Assembly: GCA_028276145.1 (NCBI GenBank)
Contig: JAPYWX010000009.1
Span: 1 to 18,896 of the forward strand
Source: Spirochaetota bacterium
Lineage (GTDB): Bacteria > Spirochaetota > Brevinematia > DTOW01
DNA length: 18,896 nucleotides
Direction of reading: 5' to 3'
Shown: piece after piece, positions 1-6,123 of the stretch
Position numbering within the stretch: position 1 is the stretch's first letter
Layout of the letters: each line of letters opens with the position of its first letter
The notes under the pieces: generated by a model
What the model was told of the DNA's origin: nothing
The model's input: only the letters and a program-made list of their open reading frames with translations
Databases searched by the model: none
Translations under genes and position numbers: made by a program

Positions 1-81
1 GTTAATCGATACGTCGTCCTTAAGCTCCTGAAACTTGTCTCTAAGAAACTCAGCAGTTTCTTGGTCAATAATTTTATTCAT
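1..81 (-). CDS. N-terminus of a possible thioredoxin/glutaredoxin-like protein (partial)
   Basis: Reading leftward, an ATG at 81-79 opens a frame of 27 codons that runs off the window edge without a stop. A strong Shine-Dalgarno sequence (AAAGGAGGTAAT) precedes it, so the start is secure. The visible peptide (MNKIIDQETAEFLRDKFQEL, then KDDVSIN) is charged and helical. It resembles the start of thermophile protein disulfide oxidoreductases (PDO, glutaredoxin-like), whose first helix has an L-x-E-x-F-x-x-L-x-x-x-V pattern before the first beta strand. No active-site CxxC is within the window, so the function is a guess; the existence of the gene is much surer. It is transcribed divergently from the ferredoxin operon. 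Confidence 0.65.
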   Translation of the reverse strand, partial: MNKIIDQETAEFLRDKFQELKDDVSIN

Positions 82-112
82 ATTACCTCCTTTGGAAAAA
101 ACATTTAAGTAA

Positions 113-141
113 AGTTTACTAAAATACTTCTTTAAAGTCAA
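113..141 (-). promoter_or_regulatory. Leftward promoter for the partial gene at 1-81
   Basis: On the minus strand TTGACT (plus 136-141) is followed after 17 bp by TAAACT (plus 113-118). The inverted repeat TCAAAT-AA-ATTTGA (138-151) overlaps the -35 box. The 6+1+6 palindrome AGTAAAGTTTACT (108-120) covers the -10 box. Either could be an operator. Confidence 0.5.
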
Positions 142-164
142 ATAAATTTGATTTTGTTCTTGAC

Positions 165-193
165 TTGAAAAAAAATTATTTTCTTTTTATAAT
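165..193 (+). promoter_or_regulatory. Rightward promoter of the ferredoxin oxidoreductase operon
   Basis: TTGAAA (165-170), a 17-bp spacer and a perfect TATAAT (188-193) predict transcription from about base 200. That is 13 bases before the ATG at 213, and just upstream of the AAAGAGG ribosome site at 201-207. It rules out the longer in-frame TTG start at 165. Confidence 0.7.
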
Positions 194-212
194 TCACTCC
201 AAAGAGGTTGTT

Positions 213-476
213 ATGGAGAAAGTTCTGAAAAATAAGATAATTCAAACTTTTATAGAGGTTGAGCCTGAGAGGTGTAAAGGTTGTTTGCTTTGTGTGTATG
301 AGTGCCCTGAGGGTGTAATAGATGTTTCTAATAAGTTTAACTCAAAGGGGTGGATATATGTTGAACCCTTGTTTAATGAGAAATGTACGGGTTGTAAGAA
401 GTGTGCGATGGTCTGTCCTGATTTGGCAATAAAGGTTTTCTTAGGGCAGGAAGTTATTGCAGGTCCGACTGATTAA
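213..476 (+). CDS. 2[4Fe-4S] ferredoxin subunit of a 2-oxoacid:ferredoxin oxidoreductase
   Basis: This is an 87-residue bacterial-type dicluster ferredoxin. The first cluster motif is C21-K-G-C24-L-L-C27...C31-P; the second is C58-T-G-C61-K-K-C64...C68-P. Each has the standard CxxCxxCxxxCP spacing, so two [4Fe-4S] clusters are expected. It should pass electrons between the thiamine catalytic subunits encoded just downstream and soluble ferredoxin, as the delta (KorD/VorD) subunit does in four-subunit enzymes. I chose ATG 213 because the in-frame extension back to 165 would overlap the promoter, and AAAGAGG lies 5 nt before this ATG. It leads the operon; the alpha-subunit gene begins 15 nt after its stop with its own AAGGAGG. 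It acts in the cytoplasm. The role in the complex is inferred from gene order. Confidence 0.9.
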   Translation: MEKVLKNKIIQTFIEVEPERCKGCLLCVYECPEGVIDVSNKFNSKGWIYVEPLFNEKCTGCKKCAMVCPDLAIKVFLGQEVIAGPTD

Positions 477-491
477 TTTAAGGAGGTTATT

Positions 492-1562
492 ATGAAAGAG
501 CTTATAAAAGGTAATGAGGCTTTGGCAGAAGCAGCAATTATTGCTGGTTGTAGACATTATTTTGGTTATCCTATAACGCCCCAAAACGAGATAACCGCAT
601 ATATGGCTAAGAGGATGCCAGAAGTTGGTGGAGTTTTTGTGCAAGCTGAAAGTGAGGTAGCTTCTATAAATATGGTTTTTGGAGCTGCTGCTGCAGGTGT
701 TAGAGTTATGACGACTACTTCTTCGCCGGGTTTCAGCTTGATGCAGGAAGGAGTGTCTTACCTTGCTGCTGCTCATTTGCCTTGTGTATTGGCTAATATA
801 ATGAGAGGTGGACCTGGCCTTGGTAATATTGCAGGTTCTCAAGGTGATTACTTCCAAGCTGTTAAAGGTGGCGGACACGGGGATTATAGATTAATCGTAT
901 TGACACCTGCATATGTACAGGAAATGATAGATTTTACAATATTAGCATTTGATTTGGCTGATAAGTATCTTATACCTGTTTTGATATTAACTGATGGTAT
1001 TGTTGGGCAGATGGTTGAGCCTGCTGAGTTCCCCAAAGATTACAAACCAAACTTCTACGATAAAAGTTGGGCTTTGACTGGAGCTAAAGGAAGACCTAAG
1101 AATGTCGTTAGGACTTTATGGCTTGATGATTATGGGGTAGAGAATAACAATATTAAACTACAGCAAAAGTATGCTAGGATAAAAGCAGAGTTTGTAATGT
1201 ATGAAGAGTTTATGACTGAGGATGCAGAGGTTATTCTTGTTGCCTATGGTACTCCAGCTAGGATATGTAAGGCTATAACTAAGAAGCTAAGGAATGAAGG
1301 ATATAAAGTAGGTACATTTAGGCTTCAAAGTGCTTTTCCGTTCCCTGAATATAGACTTATGGAGTTAGCGCTTGAGAAACATGTTAAAGGGTTTTTAGTT
1401 GTTGAAATGAGTGCAGGGCAGATGGTAGAAGATGTTAGACTCTCCGTCAGGGATTACAAACCTGTTAACTTCTATGGTAGGATGGGTGGTGTTTTGCCGG
1501 AGGAGAGAAAAATCATAGAGTATACTCTGGATATGCTTAAGGGCAAGGTTGAAGTGAACTAA
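492..1562 (+). CDS. vorB: 2-oxoacid:ferredoxin oxidoreductase alpha subunit (VorB/KorA type)
   Basis: The product has 356 residues and matches the alpha subunit of 2-oxoacid:ferredoxin oxidoreductases (3-methyl-2-oxobutanoate or 2-oxoglutarate type). These enzymes oxidatively decarboxylate 2-oxoacids to acyl-CoA and CO2, and reduce ferredoxin. The N-terminal block has the family pattern KGNEALAEAAIIAGC, GYPITPQNEI and QAESEVASINMVFGAA. MTTTSSPGFSLMQEG and GGPGLGNIAGSQGDY follow within the first 130 residues. The C-terminal domain, from about residue 240, has the usual EVILVAYGTPARI transketolase-like fold region. A gamma domain is not fused at the N-terminus, unlike in the roughly 580-residue alpha subunits, so a separate gamma subunit would be expected. 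The AAGGAGG site at 480-486 supports the start. Substrate choice (branched-chain or 2-oxoglutarate) cannot be decided from sequence alone. Confidence 0.9.
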   Translation: MKELIKGNEALAEAAIIAGCRHYFGYPITPQNEITAYMAKRMPEVGGVFVQAESEVASINMVFGAAAAGVRVMTTTSSPGFSLMQEGVSYLAAAHLPCVLANIMRGGPGLGNIAGSQGDYFQAVKGGGHGDYRLIVLTPAYVQEMIDFTILAFDLADKYLIPVLILTDGIVGQMVEPAEFPKDYKPNFYDKSWALTGAKGRPKNVVRTLWLDDYGVENNNIKLQQKYARIKAEFVMYEEFMTEDAEVILVAYGTPARICKAITKKLRNEGYKVGTFRLQSAFPFPEYRLMELALEKHVKGFLVVEMSAGQMVEDVRLSVRDYKPVNFYGRMGGVLPEERKIIEYTLDMLKGKVEVN

Positions 1563-1581
1563 ATTTTTTTAGGAGGTATTT

Positions 1582-2340
1582 ATGGAGTTAAAGCTAATTT
1601 TTGATAAACCTAAAACAATGACAGATACTAAAACTCACTATTGTCCAGGTTGCGGACATGGTGTTTTACATAGAATTGTTGCCGAGGTTATAGATGAACT
1701 TGGTATAAAGGATAGAGTTATTGGTATAGCACCAGTAGGATGTGCTGTAACTGCTTATGATTATTGGGATATTGATATGTGTGAAGCTGCTCATGGTAGA
1801 GTAGCAGCTGTTGCTACTGGACTCAAAAGAGCTAGGCCGGACGCTATAGTTTTCGGGTATCAGGGTGATGGCGATTTGGCAGCTATAGGTTTGGCAGAAA
1901 CAATACATGCTGCTAATAGAGGTGAACTTATAACTATTATATTTGTTAATAATGCTACTTATGGTATGACTGGCGGTCAGATGGCACCAACTACGTTGGT
2001 TGGACAGGTAACAAAAACTTCACCAAAAGGAAGAAATCCAAATAATTTTGAAGGATATCCTTTAAGAGTAGCTGAGATGATAGCAATGCTAGAAGCTCCT
2101 GTATATGTTGAGAGATGTATGGTTACATCTACTGAAAGTGTATTCAATACCAAAAGAGCAATAAAGAAGGCTTTCACGCTCCAAATGCAAGGAAAAGGAT
2201 ATTCTTTTGTTGAGGTTTTAAGTGGATGTCCAAATGAGTGGCATATAAATCCTGTTGAGGCTAATAGGTGGATAGAGGAAGAAATGACAAAGTTTTTCCC
2301 ACTTGGTGTTTTTAAAGATAAGTACCCGGAAATAAAATAG
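1582..2340 (+). CDS. 2-oxoacid:ferredoxin oxidoreductase beta subunit, thiamine diphosphate-binding
   Basis: This 252-residue protein is the thiamine diphosphate-binding subunit that pairs with the preceding alpha subunit. C21-P-G-C24-G-H-G is the conserved N-terminal motif of VorA/KorB subunits. G95-D-G-D98-L-A-A-I-G, followed by N123-N124-A-T-Y-G-M-T-G-G-Q, is the GDG...NN thiamine diphosphate/Mg motif. The start is fixed by an AGGAGG 5 to 6 nt before the ATG; the gap from the alpha gene is 19 nt. The length is normal for the family. In most genomes a gamma-subunit gene (POR gamma domain, about 180 residues) follows; here the coding region ends and a MITE-like element begins about 70 bp later. 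The enzyme is cytoplasmic. Confidence 0.92.
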   Translation: MELKLIFDKPKTMTDTKTHYCPGCGHGVLHRIVAEVIDELGIKDRVIGIAPVGCAVTAYDYWDIDMCEAAHGRVAAVATGLKRARPDAIVFGYQGDGDLAAIGLAETIHAANRGELITIIFVNNATYGMTGGQMAPTTLVGQVTKTSPKGRNPNNFEGYPLRVAEMIAMLEAPVYVERCMVTSTESVFNTKRAIKKAFTLQMQGKGYSFVEVLSGCPNEWHINPVEANRWIEEEMTKFFPLGVFKDKYPEIK

Positions 2341-2404
2341 TATATACAAGGATACTTCAAATGCTTAACTAGAAATTTTATCAAAATCCTATTCTAATTT
2401 ACAG

Positions 2405-2582
2405 AAGAAGGTAGAGGGTGTTCCAAAAATCAAAAAACTCTCTTTGGAATTGAGCGCTCAATCAAGACAAATATAAAAAGAATATATAAGTTAAAATCAC
2501 TTAGAAATTCCAAAGAAAGGAATTTAATGTTCAAATTTAATCCTGATCAAAAAACAATTTTGGAACACTCTCAAAGAAGGTA
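2405..2582. mobile_element. MITE-like element (2414-2573) with 9-bp target duplication
   Basis: About 160 bp of non-coding DNA is bounded by terminal inverted repeats. The left end begins GAGGGTGTTCCAAAA at 2414. The right end, read in reverse complement, is TGAGAGTGTTCCAAAA, ending at 2573. AAGAAGGTA is repeated directly outside both ends (2405-2413 and 2574-2582), as expected for a 9-bp target-site duplication. A second perfect 11-bp inverted repeat lies inside (TCTTTGGAATT at 2441-2451, AATTCCAAAGA at 2506-2516). ATCAAAAAAC also occurs near both ends. There is no transposase, so it would be moved in trans. The 8-9 bp duplication would suit an IS256-type transposase, but that assignment is inference. 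The exact ends are uncertain by one base. Confidence 0.75.
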
Positions 2583-2630
2583 AAGCCTATGTTAGGTTAT
2601 TTGTTGGGTGGTAATTCTTTTTTGAACTCT

Positions 2631-3566
2631 CTAGTACATTATCAACTTTGCTATTTTAACATACCTTTCAGAGGTTTTATCTACTATATCTTTGGGTAAA
2701 TCTGGTCCGGGGTATGTTTTGTTCCATTTCAATGTTTTTAAGTAATCTCTTACGAATTGCTTATCATAACTTTCTTGTGGTTCTCCTTCTTTGTATAGCT
2801 CTTTGAACCAGAACCTTGAGGAGTCAGGTGTCAATACTTCGTCTATTAGAAGTAATTCATCTTCGTTAGTGTGACCAAATTCAAACTTTGTATCAGCTAG
2901 TATTATCCCTTTTGTCTCAAGGAATTCTGAACCTTTTTTGAAAATGTCAATGCTTTTTTCTTTTATTTTGTGAATGATGCTGCCAACGATTTTTTCTGCT
3001 TCTTCTAAAGTGATATTTCTATCGTGTCCTATATCTTCTTTTGTTGATGGTGTGAATATTGGCTCCGGTAATTTTGATGACATTTTTAGGCCTTCAGGTA
3101 ATTGAATTCCACATACAGTTTTAGATTTTTGGTATTCTTCGTACCCTGAACCTGCTAGGTAACCCCTAACGATACATTCAACTTTATAAACATTGGCTTT
3201 TTTTACGAGTATGCTTCTAAAAAGTAGTTGGTCTTTGTATTTTTTACATAAGCTAGGGTATTCATCAACATCTGCAGTTATTACAGCGTTCTTTACTGTG
3301 TCTTTTAGTTTTTCAAACCAAAAGTAGGATAACATATTTAGAACCATTCCTTTTAGTGGTATAGGAGTTGGTAGAATTACATCAAAGGCTGATATTCTAT
3401 CGGTTGAGACTATAAGAAGGTTACCATCAACTTCGTAAATATCTCTTACCTTACCTCTTTTGACTAGGTTTAGGTCTGAGAAATTAGTAAAGTATATTGT
3501 AGGAGTTTTCTTTGCTTCTTCAGATTCAATGAAATCTTTAAAATCTTTGATAAGATCTTTTGCCAT
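2631..3566 (-). CDS. purC: Phosphoribosylaminoimidazole-succinocarboxamide synthase (SAICAR synthase)
   Basis: This 311-residue enzyme joins CAIR and aspartate using ATP to give SAICAR in purine synthesis. Family landmarks are clear. Near the N-terminus GKVRDIYEVDGNLLIVSTDR is followed by SAFDVILPTPIPLKG. In the middle are VECIVRGYLAGSGYEEYQ, then GLKMSSKLPEPIFTPSTK and GHDRNI. Toward the C-terminus ILADTKFEFG and LIDEVLTPDSSRFW match the SAICAR synthase signatures. It is the long form (about 300 residues, as in yeast ADE1 and some bacteria) rather than the roughly 237-residue form of E. coli. A good ribosome site (GAGGAGGGAG) precedes the ATG at 3566. It stands alone, converging on the ferredoxin oxidoreductase operon across the MITE-like element. 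No clear terminator follows its stop. Confidence 0.97.
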   Translation of the reverse strand: MAKDLIKDFKDFIESEEAKKTPTIYFTNFSDLNLVKRGKVRDIYEVDGNLLIVSTDRISAFDVILPTPIPLKGMVLNMLSYFWFEKLKDTVKNAVITADVDEYPSLCKKYKDQLLFRSILVKKANVYKVECIVRGYLAGSGYEEYQKSKTVCGIQLPEGLKMSSKLPEPIFTPSTKEDIGHDRNITLEEAEKIVGSIIHKIKEKSIDIFKKGSEFLETKGIILADTKFEFGHTNEDELLLIDEVLTPDSSRFWFKELYKEGEPQESYDKQFVRDYLKTLKWNKTYPGPDLPKDIVDKTSERYVKIAKLIMY

Positions 3567-3608
3567 ACTCCCTCCTCAAGTTTGGTTTAATTTTAAAAGT
3601 TAGAAAAA

Positions 3609-3624
3609 TTAACTTGAAAGTTAA
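3609..3624. promoter_or_regulatory. Inverted repeat upstream of purC
   Basis: TTAACTT-GA-AAGTTAA is a perfect 7-bp inverted repeat with a 2-bp centre, about 45 bp upstream of the purC ATG. On the minus strand a TAAAAT (plus 3590-3595) follows and may be the -10 box; the -35 is poor. The repeat is a candidate operator, but I recognise no regulator for it. Confidence 0.35.
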
Positions 3625-3660
3625 ATGGACTGAGCCTATTCTTGTTTAATTGGAGGATGA

Positions 3661-3705
3661 AGAGAGGTGAAAACCTCTCTACTAAGAAGCAGGCAAAGAC
3701 TGCTT
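3661..3705. other. Two hairpins between purC and the STAS gene
   Basis: AGAGAGGT (3661-3668), a GAAA tetraloop and ACCTCTCT (3673-3680) form a perfect 8-bp stem. AAGCAG (3687-3692) and CTGCTT (3700-3705) form a second stem with a 7-base loop. Neither is followed by a proper T-run, and the flanking genes diverge, so these are not obvious gene-end terminators. They may belong to the leader of the STAS gene or to a small RNA. Confidence 0.4.
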
Positions 3706-3783
3706 TTCAACACAACCGTACTAACTTGATAAGACAAAAGGAAAATGTAGAAAATTATTCATAGGTTTTAAGAGGCACCTAAG

Positions 3784-4110
3784 ATGTTTGAGTTTGTTAA
3801 GGTCAACGATGTCCTTATAATAAGAGTGAACAGGTCTCTTACGATATTTGATGTTGGGAATATAGATTCTCCTCTGCCGGATTTACCAAAGGATGTCAAG
3901 GGAGCTATATTGGATTTGACATCTGCGGAAGAGATTGACTCTTTTGGGATAAGTATTGTTGTTAGGTTAATGTCATTGTATAGGTCTCTTTCAAAGAAGT
4001 TTGTCATTGTTGCTAAAGAAAATAAGGTTATGTACATCTTGAGAATAGATAAGATAGATAAGGTTATACCAATTTACAAGTCTATAGATGAAGCCTTAGC
4101 ACAGTTTTGA
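3784..4110 (+). CDS. STAS-domain protein (anti-sigma factor antagonist-like)
   Basis: The single-domain protein has 108 residues. The beta-strand opening VNDVLIIRVNRSLTIFDV, the central GAILDLTSAEEIDSFGISIV and the following helix and strand match STAS domains of the SpoIIAA/RsbV family. The D-S at the start of the IDSFG helix is where the phosphorylated serine sits in that family. These proteins act in the cytoplasm by partner switching: dephosphorylated by a SpoIIE/RsbU-type phosphatase, they bind a switch kinase. A phosphatase of that type is encoded at 15844-17439, but no kinase is seen. The ribosome site is weak (AGAGG, 8 nt before the ATG). Its stop lies two bases from the end of the convergent secretin gene. 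Confidence 0.8.
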   Translation: MFEFVKVNDVLIIRVNRSLTIFDVGNIDSPLPDLPKDVKGAILDLTSAEEIDSFGISIVVRLMSLYRSLSKKFVIVAKENKVMYILRIDKIDKVIPIYKSIDEALAQF

Positions 4111-4112
4111 TT

Positions 4113-5512
4113 TTATTTGTTTGTGATGCTAACATTCCCACTATTGTCTATGGAGTAGGTTGCTGGTTTGTTGTAGTCTACGATTTCTGGTGTTAGTACT
4201 AACAGAATTGTTGATTTTGTATAAGTCTTTGAGGTATTACCAAATAGTATGTCTCCAATTATGGGGATATTTACTAGAAATGGTATACCGCTTTTTTTGT
4301 AGGTTTCGTTTATTTTTTCAAGACCACCTATTATTATTGGTATGCCGTTTTTTACTACTGAGTTTATTTCACCTTCTGTTGTGTTTATCTGGGGGGCTTT
4401 GAGAGTTGGAGATAGGTCTATGAATCTATATGAGGATATCCCAACTTTAACATCTATTGAAATTTCTCCGGAGATGGTTATTCTAGGTGCTACTTCTAGT
4501 TTTATACCAGCTTCTATGAAGTCAATTTGTGATGTTGTTAATCCTGAAGTTGTTGTTGACTCTTGTATTATGCTTTTAACATAAGGAACTTTGTCACCTA
4601 TAAGTATCTTAGCTTTCTGACCATTTTTGCAGACGACTCTAGGTGATGATAGAAGCTTAACATTACCGTATGTTGATAGAGCTTTTATTATTCCTGATAC
4701 GATACCCCCACTTTCAATATTTCCAGAGAATTTAACAGAAAAAATACCTGTTGCTGATAATGAGGGGGTTCCAGTAAGTGATATCGTTGATATGTTTTTT
4801 ATCACATTATCTAGTGCCAAGTCAAAACCATAGTCTATAGAATCATCTCTGTCTATCTGTATTATGTCAACTTTTATCATAACAACCCTTGGTGATATCC
4901 CTATTTCTTTGAGGACATTTTCTATCTTATCAAAGTTGAATGCTACATCTCTTATTATTGCTGTATTATTGTCCTTGTCTAAGGTTATTGTTCCTAATGG
5001 TGTAATGTAAGGCTTTAGAATTTCTTTTATATCTTTTGTGTCTAAAAACCTTATGTCATACGTTCTTGTTGAGATGAAATTTTCTTCTAGCATTTTTTCA
5101 TATTCACTGTAATTAAGGAACATCAAAGTATTATTTGTGTAGATTATGTAGGCATCCCCTAGTGTTGTGAGTGATATAATAGCATCATACATTGATGTAT
5201 CCTTGAAGTTTACACTTATGGACTTCGGTGATAATTGGGGGGAAACATAAAGATTTATAGGGATTTGCTTTTTTAAAAAGTTTAGTACATACCTGATATC
5301 AACATTTTCAAAGCTTCCATTGATAGTGTTGGTTAAAATGGATTTTAGTTCTGGGAACTCGTATCTAGGAATTTTTTTGAGGTTGTAGCTTCGGATGTTG
5401 GTGAATAAGGTGTTGATATGTAGGGGGGAGAATATTCGCCTTGTTCCTGAGCGGATAGATTAGAGTATAGAGAGATAACGAAAAGCAGAATCAGAATTTT
5501 TTTTACTTTCAT
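4113..5512 (-). CDS. Secretin (GspD/PilQ family), two frames joined at an A7 run
   Basis: The body, open from 5459 to 4113, is a short secretin: a gated outer-membrane channel of type II/III secretion or type IV pili. Upstream of the first in-frame ATG (5192) the frame still encodes an N-domain (FENVDIRYVLNFLKKQIP, then NLYVSPQLSPKSISVNFKD), typical of secretin/TonB short N domains. A second N-domain follows (RTYDIRFLDTKDIKEIL). The secretin domain has VKLLSSPRVVCKNGQKAKI, then GDKVPYV and VAPRITISGEI, and ends with GIPIIIGGL and VNIPIIGDILFG. The signal peptide lies in the adjacent frame at 5512-5345. A -1 shift at 5378-5372 gives one 466-residue protein with signal, linker, N-domains and secretin. 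Without the shift the body lacks an export signal. An ordinary sequencing indel or true mutation is the main alternative. No other secretion or pilus gene is nearby. Confidence 0.85.
5345..5512 (-). CDS. Zero-frame signal-peptide ORF of the secretin
   Basis: ATG 5512 starts a 55-codon frame: MKVKKILILLFVISLYSNLS then AQ, a typical signal peptide cleaved near residue 21, and a Pro/Ser/Thr-rich linker. It ends at TAA 5347-5345, eight codons after the A7 run. AAGAGGA at 5524-5518 is a good ribosome site, so translation of the secretin surely begins here. On its own the product would be a tiny exported peptide. An in-frame ATG at 5545 has no ribosome site and I do not prefer it. Confidence 0.75.
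   Translation of the reverse strand: MKVKKILILLFVISLYSNLSAQEQGEYSPPYISTPYSPTSEATTSKKFLDTSSQN
5372..5378 (-). other. A_AAA_AAA slippery heptamer in the secretin
   Basis: In the zero frame the codons read TCA AAA AAA TTC, which is the canonical X_XXY_YYZ form for a -1 ribosomal shift. A -1 slip continues as ATT CCT AGA, exactly the secretin frame. Twelve bases after the heptamer, AGTTC-CCA-GAACT (5359-5347) can form a weak 5-bp stem ending at the zero-frame stop. No upstream Shine-Dalgarno-like stimulator is seen. Transcriptional slippage on seven A residues would give the same product. Confidence 0.5.
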
Positions 5513-5528
5513 ACTTGTCCTCTTGAAA

Positions 5529-5558
5529 ATTTTAAAAGTTAGCATTTTTTAGTAACAA
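5529..5558 (-). promoter_or_regulatory. Possible secretin promoter
   Basis: On the minus strand TTGTTA (5558-5553), an 18-bp spacer and TAAAAT (5534-5529). The predicted start would fall inside or just before the ribosome site, so the assignment is tentative. The 15 bp around the -10 are identical to those upstream of purC. Confidence 0.35.
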
Positions 5559-5587
5559 AAATATGAAAACCCTGTTAAAGTGAAGAA

Positions 5588-5755
5588 GTGCCTTAGGCAC
5601 CCGCCTACCTTATTGATTTAGAGAGGCGAAGCATCTCTTCACTCCCAGAATGTGAAAATAAAAAATTGCTATTTAGCACAATGTGTTATTTAGCACAACG
5701 TGCTATTTAGCACGATGTGCTATTTAGCACTTAATTAAAAAGTGCTATTAAGCAC
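5588..5755. repeat. Palindrome array 1 (six GTGC...GCAC units)
   Basis: Units: GTGCCTTAGGCAC (5588-5600); then TTGCTATTTAGCAC (5666-5679), GTGTTATTTAGCAC (5683-5696), GTGCTATTTAGCAC (5700-5713 and 5717-5730) at an exact 17-bp period with 3-bp spacers; then, after TTAATTAAAAA, GTGCTATTAAGCAC (5742-5755). Each unit is a 5-6 bp stem with a 2-4 base loop. Across the linker, GCACTT (5727-5732) can instead pair with AAGTGC (5740-5745). Between the first two units, 5620-5638 holds another hairpin word (AGAGAGGCGAAGCATCTCT). The array lies between pyrG and the secretin and has no coding capacity. Confidence 0.85.
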
Positions 5756-6123
5756 CCCACTACTCCTGTGTTTTTTGTTAAGAAAGTGCTTTAGGTATTA
5801 GGTTAAGCTAACGCTGCCATAATCATTTATGGAAGTGCTCTGAAGCAATAATTCATATTTGTTATGGAGTATTCTTAAGAATTGTTTCTTTTAGGCACAC
5901 TACTTTTTGTGGTTCTATTTATTCTGCTATAGATATTAACTACTCTATGCTTTTCAAAATAAGTGTTTTAAATATAGGTACCGTTTAGCATGGGGTTAAT
6001 TACATCTTTTGATTTTGGATAGGGCATCCAAGTGTTACCTTTGAACATTTTTTGAGAACTCTTTGAGTAATTAAGGGAATGATATTTTACGTATCTATTG
6101 ATCCTAAGTTTTTCTGTAGTATT
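5756..6123. other. Gene-free tail of the pyrG-secretin intergenic region
   Basis: No ORF or RNA gene is recognised. It holds decayed palindrome copies (GTGCTTTAGGTA near 5786, GTGCTCTGAAGCAA near 5835), a CCATAA-TCAT-TTATGG hairpin (5817-5832), and TTGGAT-AGGGC-ATCCAA (6015-6031). A related TTGGAT...GCATCC sequence lies inside array 2. No convincing terminator was found for pyrG. Confidence 0.5.

Noticed and set aside
165..212. N-terminal extension of the ferredoxin (start at 165)
   Set aside because: It overlaps a TTGAAA-N17-TATAAT promoter, and ATG 213 has a proper ribosome site.
441..878. Minus-strand ORF over the oxidoreductase alpha subunit
   Set aside because: It is a shadow of a well-conserved gene, rich in Ser, Thr, Cys and His as is typical of antisense frames.
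2341..2404. Remnant of a gamma-subunit gene
   Set aside because: The 64 bp have no coding similarity that I can recognise in any frame.
5666..5755. CRISPR array
   Set aside because: Units are 13-14 bp palindromes with 2-4 bp spacers; there are no unique 25-40 bp spacers and no cas genes.
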